The notes under the pieces were generated by a model that was not told the DNA's origin, did no database searches, and saw only the letters and a program-made list of their open reading frames with translations. Positions 10,180 to 21,195 of a stretch of 64,000 bases of DNA are shown piece by piece (positions within the stretch are counted from its first letter, which is position 1; the number at the start of each line of letters is the position of its first letter). Both the position numbers and the translations under genes were made by a program. Source of the stretch: Phymatolithon calcareum (lineage: Eukaryota; Rhodophyta; Florideophyceae; Hapalidiales); assembly GCA_977006965.1 (NCBI GenBank), contig OZ345374.1:1302001-1366000 (forward strand), in the 5' to 3' direction.

Positions 10180-10268
10180 TGCGACGCTGTCAAATCACTC
10201 GTGCCACTTGAAAGCCTTCCTCCCGTAGAAAGGCTTTCGAGTGGCACAAGTGAGTTGATAGTGTCGCA
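10180..10268. repeat. Hairpin, 39-bp arms
   Basis: Arms 10180-10218 and 10230-10268 pair along 39 positions with five mismatches, of which three would be G-U pairs in one RNA strand. The loop is 11 bases. It begins 31 bp after another hairpin. Confidence 0.85.
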
Positions 10269-11793
10269 ACGACCTAGTGCATAAGGTGCGGCGTCCCTTA
10301 TAGGATGTCACATTGGTGGCAGACCCAGGTATCGATCAGTACTGGTGATATCGATCTACCAATGTCCGCCTGAGCACACAAAAGTGTGTTTTGTCGAAAG
10401 CGGATGCTTGCCCTTGGAGCTCGTCCGTCGTATGCATCTGTTCTTATTACAGGGCGTCTGGAAATCTGACCATCTCTTCAGCTCGAGCGAGCATTTCGGC
10501 GATTTTTGGGGTCACGGAGTTTAAAAAATAGAATCAAAGTTAGTTCAACTCAACATACACCGAAAAGTTTTGCCTACCATCGATAGCGAGTCCTCGACCT
10601 CCGCAGCATTGAGGGAACTGAATGCACGGTCAGTCAGTTGTGAGTAACTGAGCAATATTCCAAAAATCATCCTGGGGCGGAGGGTGACTTCTGAAGACGG
10701 GACAGAACAGAGTAGTGCACCCTGGCTTGTTCGAGAGAACCAAGCACAAGAAAATAGTTTGCGTGGAATACCCTGCGACCATTAGCGTAAATGGTATATG
10801 GAAAAATTGAGATTCACTCCTAAAGCCGACAACCCAGCCACAGGCGATTGAATCAATTTTGAAATTGTCTGTTATAATTGTGCCCACGAACATGATCACT
10901 GTTATCGTACCAGAGATCGATGCTGAGCAGTATTGACCGCCATGAAGCACGTTGAACGCTGAACCGTGCTGTTCACCTGTCTCCACCTCGGTGGTTCTTA
11001 TGATTGGTCTAGACTTGCCTTGGCGTTGAAGAGAAGCCGTTTCTCCGGTGCGTTTGACATTGGCTTGAATTGGTCATTTGGCTGGATGGAAAGGTCTTTA
11101 GATTTCAGCAACTCCACGACAACCTTTCCATGATACATGGATATGGACTCATGACAGAGTGGATGCACAGTATTCGTTCAGGGACAGAGATCAAAGCGAA
11201 GGACATTCACCAGAAAATTGGTAGGTGGATTGCTTCGCTCGCAGCTTGACTGATGCAAGGTGCCAGAATTGCGGACGGCTTTTCTCGTCGAACAGAACGG
11301 CCTTATGTCGGCTTGTTCTTCGTGTTCACAGAGTCGACCTCGAAACTTCACTTCGGCTTGTTCGAGAAATAACACAAGGAAAACTGTGTTGGATAACTCA
11401 CAAATTGATTTCTGTACCAGCTCAAATTTGAAAGCCCCAGTGGTTGACTGACAGCAATACACAACACGCGAGGTCTCAGCAACAAAACGTGGGCATTCTA
11501 GTTCAACGATCTTCACTATTTTCAGTCCGAACTTTGCATGTGGACACAACCGAAGGAATACAAAGAAGATGTGAAAAAGGATCCATTTAAGTTAATGTCG
11601 CATTCGTGAAGAGGGCGTCTCTTGGCCCAGGCATCTCATGAGAACGAAAACGATTGCAATACGGAGCTTCGACTGCCGACCGAGGCAAACCTCTACCGTT
11701 TACCATTTCCCGCTAAGACTACGCAGAAGGAGCAGCTTTCAGTTTCCGAAATCCCGATCTCCTGGTAAGTTGGATATGTACAAAAATATAACC
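10269..11793. other. Spacer with two weak candidate frames
   Basis: Minus-strand frames 10630-10986 (118 codons, one hydrophobic span) and 11178-11549 (123 codons, Cys-containing) have no recognised domain, and nothing else supports them. No RNA gene or transposon was seen. Confidence 0.35.
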
Positions 11794-14700
11794 TCACTCG
11801 CCTCCCGCGGCACCGTCTTCATCCGGCCCTTCCTTGACAGGCGTGGCTTCCTGCCCTGACCGCAGCCGTTGGTCCCGTGTCTCCATCAGTAGTACACATT
11901 CCCTCGCCTCCGATATTTCCTCAGCAGTAGCTTCGTCAGCTGCGCGCGGCAAATCGGCACTGCAATCAACAAGGGCGCGCAATGTGGCCGTGACGGCCGA
12001 AAACGCATCGACAGCCCGCGCAAACTCAAGCGGCACCCCTTCCTCAAACACATATTCTGCGGCAAACTTAATCATTCGTGCCGCCTTGATGATGGCCCCA
12101 CTTTCCACCAGCGCGCCGAAGCACGAGCGTAGTAAAGTGCAACCATGCGCAGGGCTCCACAAGCGGTCAAGTCGCATCGTGTGCCGCTTCATCACGGCGG
12201 CAAACAGAGCTGTGAGTAAAGATTGAACTCCGTCGTCTGCATCATTAAATGCAACATTCAACGCGCTGCCTAATACATCGTCGCTCGCCGGCCCGAGGCC
12301 GCCAAGCAACTCTCCGAGGGATTGCACAAGCATTGGCTGGCCACCAGAGAGCGCGCTGTCCTCACCAACCCGAATAGAGGCAATTAGATGAAGCGTTGAT
12401 TTGGCCACACTGTCTCGTACGCGAAGAATCAGTGATGCATCCACTGATTCATTTCCTGGTCCTGCCGCCGCAGAGATATACATCGCGTGCTCACCTAGTT
12501 GATAGGCTACCCGTAAAAGCTCTACGAGAACGCGCACCATGTTGGCGCCACTGTGAGCTGTCAGGGCAGAACAAGCGCCCTGAGCAAATTTCTCGAGCGC
12601 CAGCAGGCCAGTATCGGGAAGCTGACCAAGGGACACAGCGTCTGCGCAGTGCGCGAGCCATACTGCGGCAAATGAGGCGCAAAATTCGTTTTCAGATGGC
12701 AACTCTGAAGCGTGGGCGAAAAAAATGGGCTTTGTCGACCAATCGAGCAATGCTTTGAAGTCGTCCAACACGCGGGAGCTTGGCGGAATACGAGGATTGC
12801 CGGCAGTAGTGCTAGCTCGTGGACAGGATCCGAGCACAAGTAGGACCAATTTCCAGGCCGCCGACAGTCCAAGGAGAGCCAGCTTTTGATCATCAGAGCT
12901 GTGGGATGCAACATCCACGTCGGCTTCCTCTTCTTCTACGAAGAGATTATCCAGGGCGGATTGACAGCCGCGACGAATTATGGAAACAAGAGTCAATGCT
13001 TGCACGGCTTCGCCACCTTCATCCTCTTCATTTTCGTTTTGCGGCGTTTGGGCATCGAACGCACAGAGAAATTGCTCGCGGAGCTCGGTATATTCCGTGA
13101 GAACCTCGACCACCTTGACGAGGGCATAAAGTGGCTTGCTCTTGGGGGAGGGGTTTTTCACATCGGGGAACTGAGGCTGTCGAGTGTTTTGATTTGATTT
13201 CTTCCCATTTCTGCGCTGTTGTTTCTTATCCTTCTTCTTTGTTGCAGGTTGCTCTGTAAACCCATTGTCTTGTATCTGGTCAGCCCATTCAGCAAAGACA
13301 GCGCCGAGTGTGCCAATCTTATTCCACGAAATGCCACAAGAAATCAATGCTGCAAGCAAATCCAATCGTTCCGACTTGTCCTTTTTATTACAGAAGTCGT
13401 AAAGACTGTCACCAACGCGACGAAGTTCTTGCCTCCATAATCCCACAATCGAATGTGCTTTCTGCGCAGAAACACAACTCGCAATACGCCAAAGAGCGGT
13501 TCGCGTCGTTCTTGAATATTTTCGTTGCAATAAATATGACTTCATGTCCGAAGGTTTGTAGACCGCGTCCACACTTTCTCGCAATTCGCGATTAGATTCT
13601 TTAGCCAGAGCTGGAGTGAGTGACTGTAGCACATCGGCGGCGACCGCAAGCAATTGACCTGCATCAAGTCGCGTGGTGCCGGAATTTTCGTCTCTCTCTT
13701 CGTTCTCTTTGTTTTCACCACACTCATCAGAGTCTGTTTTTGAACGCCGTACTCTCTTCTTCTGGCTTTCCTTTCGTTTTCCGGTGCGTAATTTCCTAAC
13801 CGGGGCAGCGTCTTTGAGCGACCGTGGTTGTAATTGCTTCGAAGAATTCTTTCTGTCCGCAGCGTTGATTCCCTCGCTTGAAACGGACATCGAAAATGTG
13901 AGCAAAGGGCCTGGTGGAATATAGAAGCGGACACGCTTGTAAAAGCATGATGCTGCGCGCGGACTTGTGGTCACCATGCTACGACAAGCGCGAACCTGAC
14001 TATGGCGAATTTCCTTCTGCGTTTTTCCAGACTTCTCCAGAGGAAAATAAAGGGTGACAATGAGTTCCATGATGCGCGATACAACGGGTGGCGAGTCGTC
14101 CGGTAAACGCAATAGAAGCTCGTCGACAGGAACGACGGCAAAGTACGGCAATCCGGTAATACGTTTCGCTTTGAGTTGAACGAGAAGATCTAGAAAAGCC
14201 AGTCGCACTCGTTCAACATTGTCATGAATAAGCGGTCTCAATCTGGGTAGAGTAGCTTTGAGAAGTTCATGTGTGGAGTGGTTGACAAGCATCGCCTTGA
14301 GCCCCTCGAAGGCGGCGATACGCACAGCAGCCGACGTTGAATCAAATGCAAGTTTCGAAGTGATGATATCGATCATTCGCTTCGACTTGGCAGTCGGCAC
14401 AACCTCAATATAAAGCGTCAGAATTCGACAAACGCCTTGCACAGTAACAGCACGCACGATGGGGGCAGGGTCATCCAAAAGCGCAAGGATCTTATCTGTC
14501 TGTGTATGTATAGCATTTTCAATTTCCGCATGTGAAGCGTCAGGGTCGTGCACAGGATATGCATCACAAAGAATCATGACAGTGTTCCGTCTAACAAGCG
14601 GATTTGCAACCATAAGATTTCGATGCAAAGTAGGTGCATATACACGATGCAACATAGAGTCCATATGAGGTAGTCGTCTATTCAAATGAAACACAGACAA

Positions 14701-15717
14701 AACCGTTCTCAAGTTACTTGCAAGAGGTTCACTCGAAGCCACAACAGCCTTTTCCACGAGATTGATAAGCGTGGCACGAAACCTGTCAACACCCTTCGTT
14801 CTCCAAGCGAGTAAAAACACCTCACCAATACTATTCGCCTGTGACTTCCGCACCGTCGTTAGTTGGCGTAGCATTGCATCGAAAATGCCTTGACTGATAT
14901 GCTTGAGCGTGAGTAGATATGCCAGAAACTTTTGCCCCTCCGCCACTCGCAAATACAACAACGCGCTCGGACAGCGCAATAGTAGATTGCGCAACGCATC
15001 GTTCGGACCCCCACTGCGAAGGTCGAGCCCGTTAAGTTTCTCGTGCGCGGCGTACACTCGCTTCACATCCACGATGGCAGGCGGTCTGCAGGCGTTATCG
15101 GCCCCTCCGTCGCCGAACGAACGTGCGAGCAACGCCGGGAGCGCATTATCCGCAACATCAGCACCTGCGGCGAGGAGCGGTGTGAGCGCGCGCAGCAGCA
15201 ACGCGTGTATCGACGATGGTGCCGCCGGTAACGCGTCATGCAAACGGGCGGCGAGGGCGAGCAGTGTGTTCGACGGGACGCCGTCGGAATTGCGTTGTGC
15301 GAGTATGGTGAATTCCGCGGCGATGCGCATAGCGTCCCATTCAATGTCGTCCAGTTGCGCCGCGCCGGCGAAGGCAGACACCTCCGGGAGACAGCGCAGG
15401 ACAGCCCCGCAGAAGGCTTCGACGTGTGCCGGTGGTGCGGCAGCTAGGAATTCGGCGATATCAACAGGGTCTGTTTTGTCACGATGCATGCCATCCGTCG
15501 CGCGCAGAGCCTGGACGCCGGGCGCGCCAGTGATGATGCTGATAAGCTCTTCGAACTCCGAACGATTGTCGTCTTCAGCCATTGTGGATTCAGAATGCGA
15601 GTTGGTGAGGTCACGTATAAAGTCGTACTGGGCGGTACGAGTGAGGAGAAGGGAAGTAGACCATGAGGTGCACTTGAGCACAATTGCATTGGAAGGGAGT
15701 GTCCGTGTGGTTCTCAC
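11794..15717 (-). CDS. Condensin II subunit G2-like HEAT-repeat protein
   Basis: The most likely role is CAP-G2, the HEAT-repeat non-SMC subunit of condensin II, which compacts chromosomes in the nucleus. The best landmark is residues 365-560. NPLVRRNTVMILCDAYPVHD is followed by a regular array of helical repeats (VRAVTVQGVCRIL, VRIAAFEGLKAML, LLPRLRPLIHD-like, VERVRLAFLDLL), the layout I associate with the CAP-G2 family rather than CAP-G of condensin I. Two lysine/glutamate-rich linkers (about 640-690 and 825-845) look disordered and may carry nuclear signals. The 1307-codon frame could start at 15717, but the methionine at 15582 (MAEDDNRSEFEEL, residue 46) is more likely. It is single-exon, which is notable for 3.9 kb. 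Confidence 0.75.
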   Translation of the reverse strand: MRTTRTLPSNAIVLKCTSWSTSLLLTRTAQYDFIRDLTNSHSESTMAEDDNRSEFEELISIITGAPGVQALRATDGMHRDKTDPVDIAEFLAAAPPAHVEAFCGAVLRCLPEVSAFAGAAQLDDIEWDAMRIAAEFTILAQRNSDGVPSNTLLALAARLHDALPAAPSSIHALLLRALTPLLAAGADVADNALPALLARSFGDGGADNACRPPAIVDVKRVYAAHEKLNGLDLRSGGPNDALRNLLLRCPSALLYLRVAEGQKFLAYLLTLKHISQGIFDAMLRQLTTVRKSQANSIGEVFLLAWRTKGVDRFRATLINLVEKAVVASSEPLASNLRTVLSVFHLNRRLPHMDSMLHRVYAPTLHRNLMVANPLVRRNTVMILCDAYPVHDPDASHAEIENAIHTQTDKILALLDDPAPIVRAVTVQGVCRILTLYIEVVPTAKSKRMIDIITSKLAFDSTSAAVRIAAFEGLKAMLVNHSTHELLKATLPRLRPLIHDNVERVRLAFLDLLVQLKAKRITGLPYFAVVPVDELLLRLPDDSPPVVSRIMELIVTLYFPLEKSGKTQKEIRHSQVRACRSMVTTSPRAASCFYKRVRFYIPPGPLLTFSMSVSSEGINAADRKNSSKQLQPRSLKDAAPVRKLRTGKRKESQKKRVRRSKTDSDECGENKENEERDENSGTTRLDAGQLLAVAADVLQSLTPALAKESNRELRESVDAVYKPSDMKSYLLQRKYSRTTRTALWRIASCVSAQKAHSIVGLWRQELRRVGDSLYDFCNKKDKSERLDLLAALISCGISWNKIGTLGAVFAEWADQIQDNGFTEQPATKKKDKKQQRRNGKKSNQNTRQPQFPDVKNPSPKSKPLYALVKVVEVLTEYTELREQFLCAFDAQTPQNENEEDEGGEAVQALTLVSIIRRGCQSALDNLFVEEEEADVDVASHSSDDQKLALLGLSAAWKLVLLVLGSCPRASTTAGNPRIPPSSRVLDDFKALLDWSTKPIFFAHASELPSENEFCASFAAVWLAHCADAVSLGQLPDTGLLALEKFAQGACSALTAHSGANMVRVLVELLRVAYQLGEHAMYISAAAGPGNESVDASLILRVRDSVAKSTLHLIASIRVGEDSALSGGQPMLVQSLGELLGGLGPASDDVLGSALNVAFNDADDGVQSLLTALFAAVMKRHTMRLDRLWSPAHGCTLLRSCFGALVESGAIIKAARMIKFAAEYVFEEGVPLEFARAVDAFSAVTATLRALVDCSADLPRAADEATAEEISEARECVLLMETRDQRLRSGQEATPVKEGPDEDGAAGGE

Positions 15718-15790
15718 AGGTGAAGCGAAAAAGCTCGGTGATTGGCAAACCCGCCCTTTTTTGAAATTTTAAGTTCGGTTATGATAAGCG

Positions 15791-15816
15791 CAAAATCGAC
15801 TTTAAAGTCGATTTTG
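15791..15816. repeat. Perfect 26-bp palindrome upstream of the CAP-G2-like gene
   Basis: CAAAATCGACTTT is directly followed by its exact reverse complement. It lies 74 bp beyond the longest possible start of the condensin gene, so it could be a dimeric protein-binding site or a cruciform. Neither is shown. Confidence 0.85.
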
Positions 15817-16762
15817 AGCGTTTATGATCTTTTGCATAAAGATAGGCAACTTTTGTGCCGTTGGACTTGACGAGAAAGTGCGCCCTCATTTTTTGATCCC
15901 CGAAAAGCACCATCATGATGATGACCACTATGTCGTCATCACCGTTCTTTGCGGCCTTAGCTTTGTCCTTTTTACAGTACTACCACTGTATCTCTTATTC
16001 TTAGCTTCTTCTCAACCGCTCTCTTCCCACTCACTGGCCGTAAGGGAGAATGCGTTCTTTGGCAATTTTCCTCATGAGCATATGTGTAGACGTGTATACG
16101 TGTCTAGATGTGGCACGACGTGCGTGGTCCATAGTTCTGACATGACCTTAGGGTCAGAACTTCCCCGGGGCGAATAGATTTTGAACGGATAGAGCTTCGA
16201 TTTCTTCCAATTTTCTGTTGATCTGCCCTACACAATTCTGGTGACCCGCGGGCAATAATTTATGCAGTTGGCTAAATCGCTATTCATCATTCCGAAGTGC
16301 TCTGAAGAGGGCAGAGTTCGGGCAGGTTGACATAGACAGACAACGTGCGGTCCATCAGCCTGAGCTCTGCGCTACAGCACTCGCGATGGATAAGTACAGT
16401 TGTCGAAGGTCGAAATTGCAAAGTTATGTGATGTGTATAGGCATTGTCTAGTTTTCTTTCTGCACACCAAAGTGAGGAAAAAGCTCGTGTATAGGGCTGG
16501 GAGAGCCATCGCATGCATGCGACGAACTTAAGTGGTTAACATGCATGGCAAACAAAGTTAGTTGCGTTTTGATTGCCTCTCTTGAAACACAGAACTAATA
16601 ATATTCCAGTTCCAGGGCATATTGTATTATGCCCTGTTCGACCGTGACTTGCAATTGGCTCCGCTCCTACCCGAATGGAACGTTGTGTAACTCGACAATC
16701 CATTCAACACCTCAATCATCGAGTTGTTGATATCTGCGCACCGCATGCCAGCATAGCATGGC
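15817..16762. other. No gene recognised
   Basis: Only short frames. A small AGTTCTGAC/GTCAGAACT stem lies near 16133-16161. Confidence 0.4.
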
Positions 16763-17176
16763 GTGCACAGATTTCAATATCATACAAAAGTTGCGCTAAA
16801 GCCAAAACCCCCAATCCCTCCCTGCGGAGGGTCACCAAGACAACAAATCCCCGAAGAAGACTACCGGGAAACAGCCATGTCCAGCATTGGAGAAACCACC
16901 GGAGTTATCGAAAACGACGATGGGCTCCTTGTGTGCAAAGCCCATAAGCTGGAAGAGTGCCTCAGCTGCAATGTAGTGCCCAAGTAGCTGAATTATTGAG
17001 TGCGTTTCCAGCACATTTTAAGCAAGCATTGTGACTATCCGTCAGGCAGCTCCACCGAAAATCTGAAGCGCTGTGGCGCCTGCAACAAAGAATGGTATTG
17101 CAAGCTCGAATACAGCGGGCGCACTGGGAGAACCATAAAACGCCGTGTCGAACAACAGGTTTTCTGCTTGCCGTGA
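16763..17176 (+). pseudogene. Possible decayed MYND-type zinc-finger gene
   Basis: The plus strand encodes ENDDGLLVCKAHKLEECLSC at about 16910-16969. After stops at about 16987, a second cysteine pair follows in KRCGACNKEWYCK at about 17068-17106. The order of one CxxH-CxxC pair then CxxC...YC resembles a MYND-like finger found in many algal and fungal proteins. In-frame stops and a lost final Cys/His half make this a remnant at best. A long minus-strand frame overlaps its end. Confidence 0.3.
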
Positions 17177-17478
17177 AGAAAGGAGAGCCGCTCGTTTGCA
17201 GACTCATGCACAGAACCAATATCATGTGTCTCGATTAAAACAGAAGAGTCCCCTGTGATGATCACGCGGAGAGCGACATTGTCCGCTTCTTGCTTGGTCG
17301 TAGGCCGTATGCCAACATATGGATGAGGGGGACTTCTGTCGATACTCATTGAAGTATTCGGAAGGCGGAAGTTGGCTTTGCGGAATGGTCTGATGTTCAC
17401 GACGAGGACGTTTTTATGATACTGTAATACTTGTGCAACTATGCGCTCGGTCTGTACCAAGTTGTTCTTGCTCTTCAT
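17035..17478 (-). CDS. Hypothetical protein, possibly disrupted
   Basis: This is a 147-codon frame with balanced composition (for example NVLVVNIRPFRKANF and VALRVIITGDSSVLIETHD) but no domain I recognise. Another minus-strand frame, 17414-17623, overlaps its start in a different phase and looks equally coding-like. One longer gene broken by a frameshift near 17440-17480 is therefore plausible. The C-terminal part overlaps the antisense MYND-like remnant. Confidence 0.3.
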   Translation of the reverse strand: MKSKNNLVQTERIVAQVLQYHKNVLVVNIRPFRKANFRLPNTSMSIDRSPPHPYVGIRPTTKQEADNVALRVIITGDSSVLIETHDIGSVHESANERLSFLHGKQKTCCSTRRFMVLPVRPLYSSLQYHSLLQAPQRFRFSVELPDG

Positions 17479-17623
17479 TCTTGTCGGAGGTCACGTCAAA
17501 TCTTCCTGCAAAAAACGTAGCATTTGAATGTCTTGCTCTTATAGGAAAGAGAGCTGTCTTGTACTTTATTGGCATTGGCTTCGAACCAACCACGTCAAAT
17601 TCAAAGCAGCGAATATTTGACAC

Positions 17624-18239
17624 ACTATTGACGCAAAAATCAGGGGATCAAAGCTAACCTTTTTGCCTCAGAACTCTTCACATGATAATAGGGTGTGTGC
17701 AGCTACTGTCGGCACTGTCAACAGTGGCTGTACGCACGCTTCCGTTGTTAAATATCTCAATCTTAATTTATGGCGAAGGTCTTTGTCGGGAGAAAATTAT
17801 CTCTTTAATCTGAAATAGTTTTTCCCATTTCGTCTCGTCGAGATGGGTTTTCAGTCCTTGTCTCCAACGGGCTGAAAATTTTTTGCGTGAACTTTGCAAA
17901 GATCTCCCATAACTGTATGGAAGATCAGCGGCATGGCAGACCATGCGTCAACCGCGTACGTCGCTAATCAGAGTGTGCAAAACGGTTTTATGGCACTCCT
18001 GAAAAATAAGAGCCTTGTGTACGCCCGGAAGTCAAGTTTAGAGTGCACTTTTCACGAATTATGTACCCAGCCCGTCAGCACTGGGAAGGTCAACTGTTTT
18101 CATGCTCAAATTCACTTTGTGATCACAGATCATCTGTCTGAAAATCACGTGGATTTTGGGCACTGAAATGTTCTCCACGGGCTACGGCACCCGCGACAGC
18201 AACATTTTTGCCATGCGATGAGGGCCTTTCCATTGGCCA
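17624..18239. other. No gene recognised
   Basis: One 90-codon plus-strand frame (17894-18166) has no supporting feature. Confidence 0.4.
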
Positions 18240-19320
18240 CACCGATCGCCAACTGACATTTCGATGATGTCTAAAGACCCCTCGCTACTCCACGCTCTAT
18301 GTTCTCATGAGCTGATCTACTTCTTGCAGTGCGCATCACCCTGATATGGTCCATGTCTCTCAAATGTCATGAGTCGATGAGTCGAAGAGGTTCCTTAGTC
18401 ATCGCCACCCATTTGCACTGTTCAGAAACTTCTCCCCGCAAGATAAAGCGTAGATCTACTAGCGCAGTCCTCTCTGTGCTTTGTGCAGTAAACCAGCACA
18501 TCTTCACCGCGGCGAAGGAATCCTTGACCAGCACAAATACCAAGCAGTACCAAAAGACGAAAGATTCTGGAAACCACCACTAAAGCTGAAAAAGGCAAAA
18601 ACGCCCTATACCGCACACCAAGATAACACTGCAGCCGCACTTGTGCTTCAAGTCTAGGAGATACAGGACTCTGGCCATAAAATGATCATTTGGAACACTC
18701 CCGCCTATGAGCATCTCGGAGCACGTAATACTCACAGGACAAACGGGAAAAGATGCTGTCAAAAATATCAAGACAGGAATATCAAAAGACGAGCTATCAC
18801 CCTGGGAAAGTGCCTACACAAAGAGAGCACTTGACGAAGTCCTTGCCATGTTTCAGATCGCCAAGGCTACGTCCGAAACATGAAGTCGCCGCTCTATTTT
18901 CCGTCGACTAGGCGCGACACAGTACAGTGCAATATTTTTCCCCCTCAAGGCCCAATTATGGGCCAGAGCCTCTGGTACCTCTGGCCCAGAGGTAGCTTTT
19001 GGTACTCCACAAGATCGTGTCACACCCGACCATTCAAGCCTTCCACCGAGAAAGGCCATGTCCGTGGCCCTTTGGCCTCCGCAAAGTTACCCCAAGCGTC
19101 TCCAGACTCATTGGTAGCTTTTAAACAAGAAAATCAGTCTACTTCACCTGTGCTATGTGCAGTCGTCTGCATAATAGTGTACCTGAGCCAGCGTCACTCC
19201 TGTTTCTCTGGTAAAATCCACGGTGCATGAACTCCTGCATCGCGCGGATCGGAAGCGAGTACGCCTTTGAGCGTAGTGAATCGGGTAATGTGCAGAACTT
19301 ACGGTTCAGCTGTACAGTTG
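18240..19320. repeat. Dispersed repeat R, copy 1, with internal insertion
   Basis: Segments 18240-18491 and 19149-19320 align in order with 34035-34085 plus 34845-35190. Shared strings include ATTTGCACTGTTC and GAGCCAGCGTC, with GTGCAGAACTTACGG near the end. The stretch 18492-19148 is absent from copy 2. It is flanked by a near-identical 16-bp string (CTGTGCT-TGTGCAGT) at 18476-18491 and 19149-19164, which looks like a target-site duplication around a 657-bp insert. Confidence 0.65.
18707..18883 (+). CDS. Small frame inside repeat-R insert
   Basis: A 58-residue frame reads MSISEHVILTGQTGKDAVKN and continues to ALDEVLAMFQIAKATSET. Its composition is protein-like and coding-like sequence continues upstream past a stop, so this is probably the tail of a decayed gene carried by the insert. 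No family is recognised. Confidence 0.25.
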   Translation: MSISEHVILTGQTGKDAVKNIKTGISKDELSPWESAYTKRALDEVLAMFQIAKATSET

Positions 19321-19959
19321 ACTCCCTTTAGTTGCAACCCTTCTTGTTGCAAAAACCTCCCATTAAGCAATTAGAAAGGGTCCATCAATCCCGTTCCCCC
19401 CCCGAAATTTAATGGAAATTAGGGGTGGTTGCAAACCCGCAAAATGCAAACGGGATGGCAAGCTACCATTACTTTTGATTAAATTTTTTAAAGATGATAT
19501 CTGCATCATTGCAGCTGACTCATCCCGAATCGTCGGGAGTTGATTCTTACCGGGCTACCGTGGCTGACCAATTGGTAGACAAACCGATCAGCAGTGTGTA
19601 TGTAAAAGGGGGTGCGGGTAATATTGGGATATTGCTGGTAATTAAGGGACGCATTACATGTTCATAAAAATATTCGGAATTCTTGATTTTAGCGAATTTT
19701 GGGCGTCATGTTCGTGAATTTGATGACTTCGAGATGCATTGGTGGCTCGGCACGCGGCTAAAATTAAAATCTAATCTGCTCATCTGACGCCCCGTTGCGC
19801 ATTTGTGTAAAGAAAGAAAGGGTTTCGGTTGAGCCAGACAGACTCATGATTAGTGCACTGTTTCCCGCCAGAACGAGCGGCATCGATGCGCGCGACTTGA
19901 GATGCCCGCCAAACAGGCGGCCAGGATGCGTTGAGCACCGGCTGAATCATGGTGCGCAC
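19321..19959. other. No gene recognised
   Basis: Low-complexity and AT-rich. It may contain the left end of the pogo-like element, but I could not find terminal inverted repeats. Confidence 0.4.
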
Positions 19960-21195
19960 TTCTAGAGCGAAAAAACGAGAACACGATGCTGTTGCGCCAG
20001 TGCGATAGGGCTGCGCGTCGTATCGCTCTGCAGAACTCAAATACCACGTGCCACGGTCGACTATCAACAACAAAGTTCGCAGCATTAGTCTCGCCGAGCC
20101 GGGCATCGCGAAGCGGAAGCCGAGACGGCGTCCAGTTATTAGCGCTGCCGAGGAGCGCACCGTAGTGAATCTGCTGCTGAAGTATGCCGATCGTGGTGTT
20201 CCGCTCATGAAGTACCATTTGATCGAAGCGTTCGGCTTTATGATGGAAACCATGCCGGCAGAGCGCCGGCAGCGGGTTCCATTCAAAGAAGGCGTGCCCG
20301 GTCGGGCGTTCATCAAAAACTTCTATTCGCGAAACATGCCGCTGCTGCGATTGGCGCGACCGACGCATCAAGAAGCGAAACGATTTGCTGCTGTGAACGT
20401 CGAATCGCTCACCACTCACTTCGCTGTGCTAGAGCGGCTCGTGCTGCTCCACAACATCGACGCGGCGCGCATGTGGAATTTGGACGAACGGGCGCTACTC
20501 CAGGCAAAGATGTCATCGGGAATACGAAGGATCGGCGATACTTGCGCTGCGGCGCCGTCGGCGATATCCTACTTGCTGAATTCAAGCGCACGAAAAGAGT
20601 GACCATGATGCCATGCGTCAGTGCGAAGGGCCAGGCAGCCCCGACATTGTTCGTATTCAAAGGTGCTTCGCTACCGTTCCGCAACGTGCTGCAGAAGGGC
20701 ATCGCGATAGAGCAGACCTACGGGACGCTGCTGCCGCGCGGCAGCGTCGTTTCGATGCGCGCCGAAGGCGGCGTCGTCGACGGCGAGAATTTTTATCGTT
20801 GGGCTCTCGTCTTCGTCGCTAGCTGGTGCGTGCAGGATGTGAAGAGGCCGGACGCGAGCGGCAAACTCGACTCGTTTGACTTCTACTGCATGCTACGCGC
20901 AGCGTGTCATACCGCATTTACTCGTCCGAACATCATGTCGTCATTCCGACGTGGCGATCTGTGGCCGCTTGATGCTACACGGCTTATCAGCGTTCGGCGT
21001 CCGCGCTCCAAAGACGACACAAAAAATATTATCTCTATTCAGGAGTTGGAAAAGATGATGGAGGCGAAGCGCGAGCTGGCGCGCCATGAAGTGCTCGGTG
21101 CTGATGTCCATATAACTGCCTCTGGGTTTGTGGACACACAAAATGGTGCTGTTCTCACTGCGGCGGCTGCAATCGCTGCCGTGCGCGCTAAGTAG
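19960..21195 (+). mobile_element. Pogo/Tigger-like DDE transposase, deleted copy
   Basis: An N-terminal helix-turn-helix (YHVPRSTI at about 20037-20060) is followed by a CENP-B-like region (EERTVVNLLLKYADRGVPL) and the first catalytic segment MWNLDE (about 20470). A frameshift near 20500 separates 20048-20602 from 20473-21195. Compared with the copy at 24802-26560, the sequence jumps from FVASWC (about 20826) to LDSFDFYCML. The jump removes about 70 residues that hold the second and third catalytic aspartates. The copy is inactive. Confidence 0.8.

Noticed and set aside
14903-15772. Long plus-strand frame of 289 codons
   Set aside because: It is antisense to the condensin gene, Ala/Arg/Ser-biased, and follows from the codon bias of the real gene.
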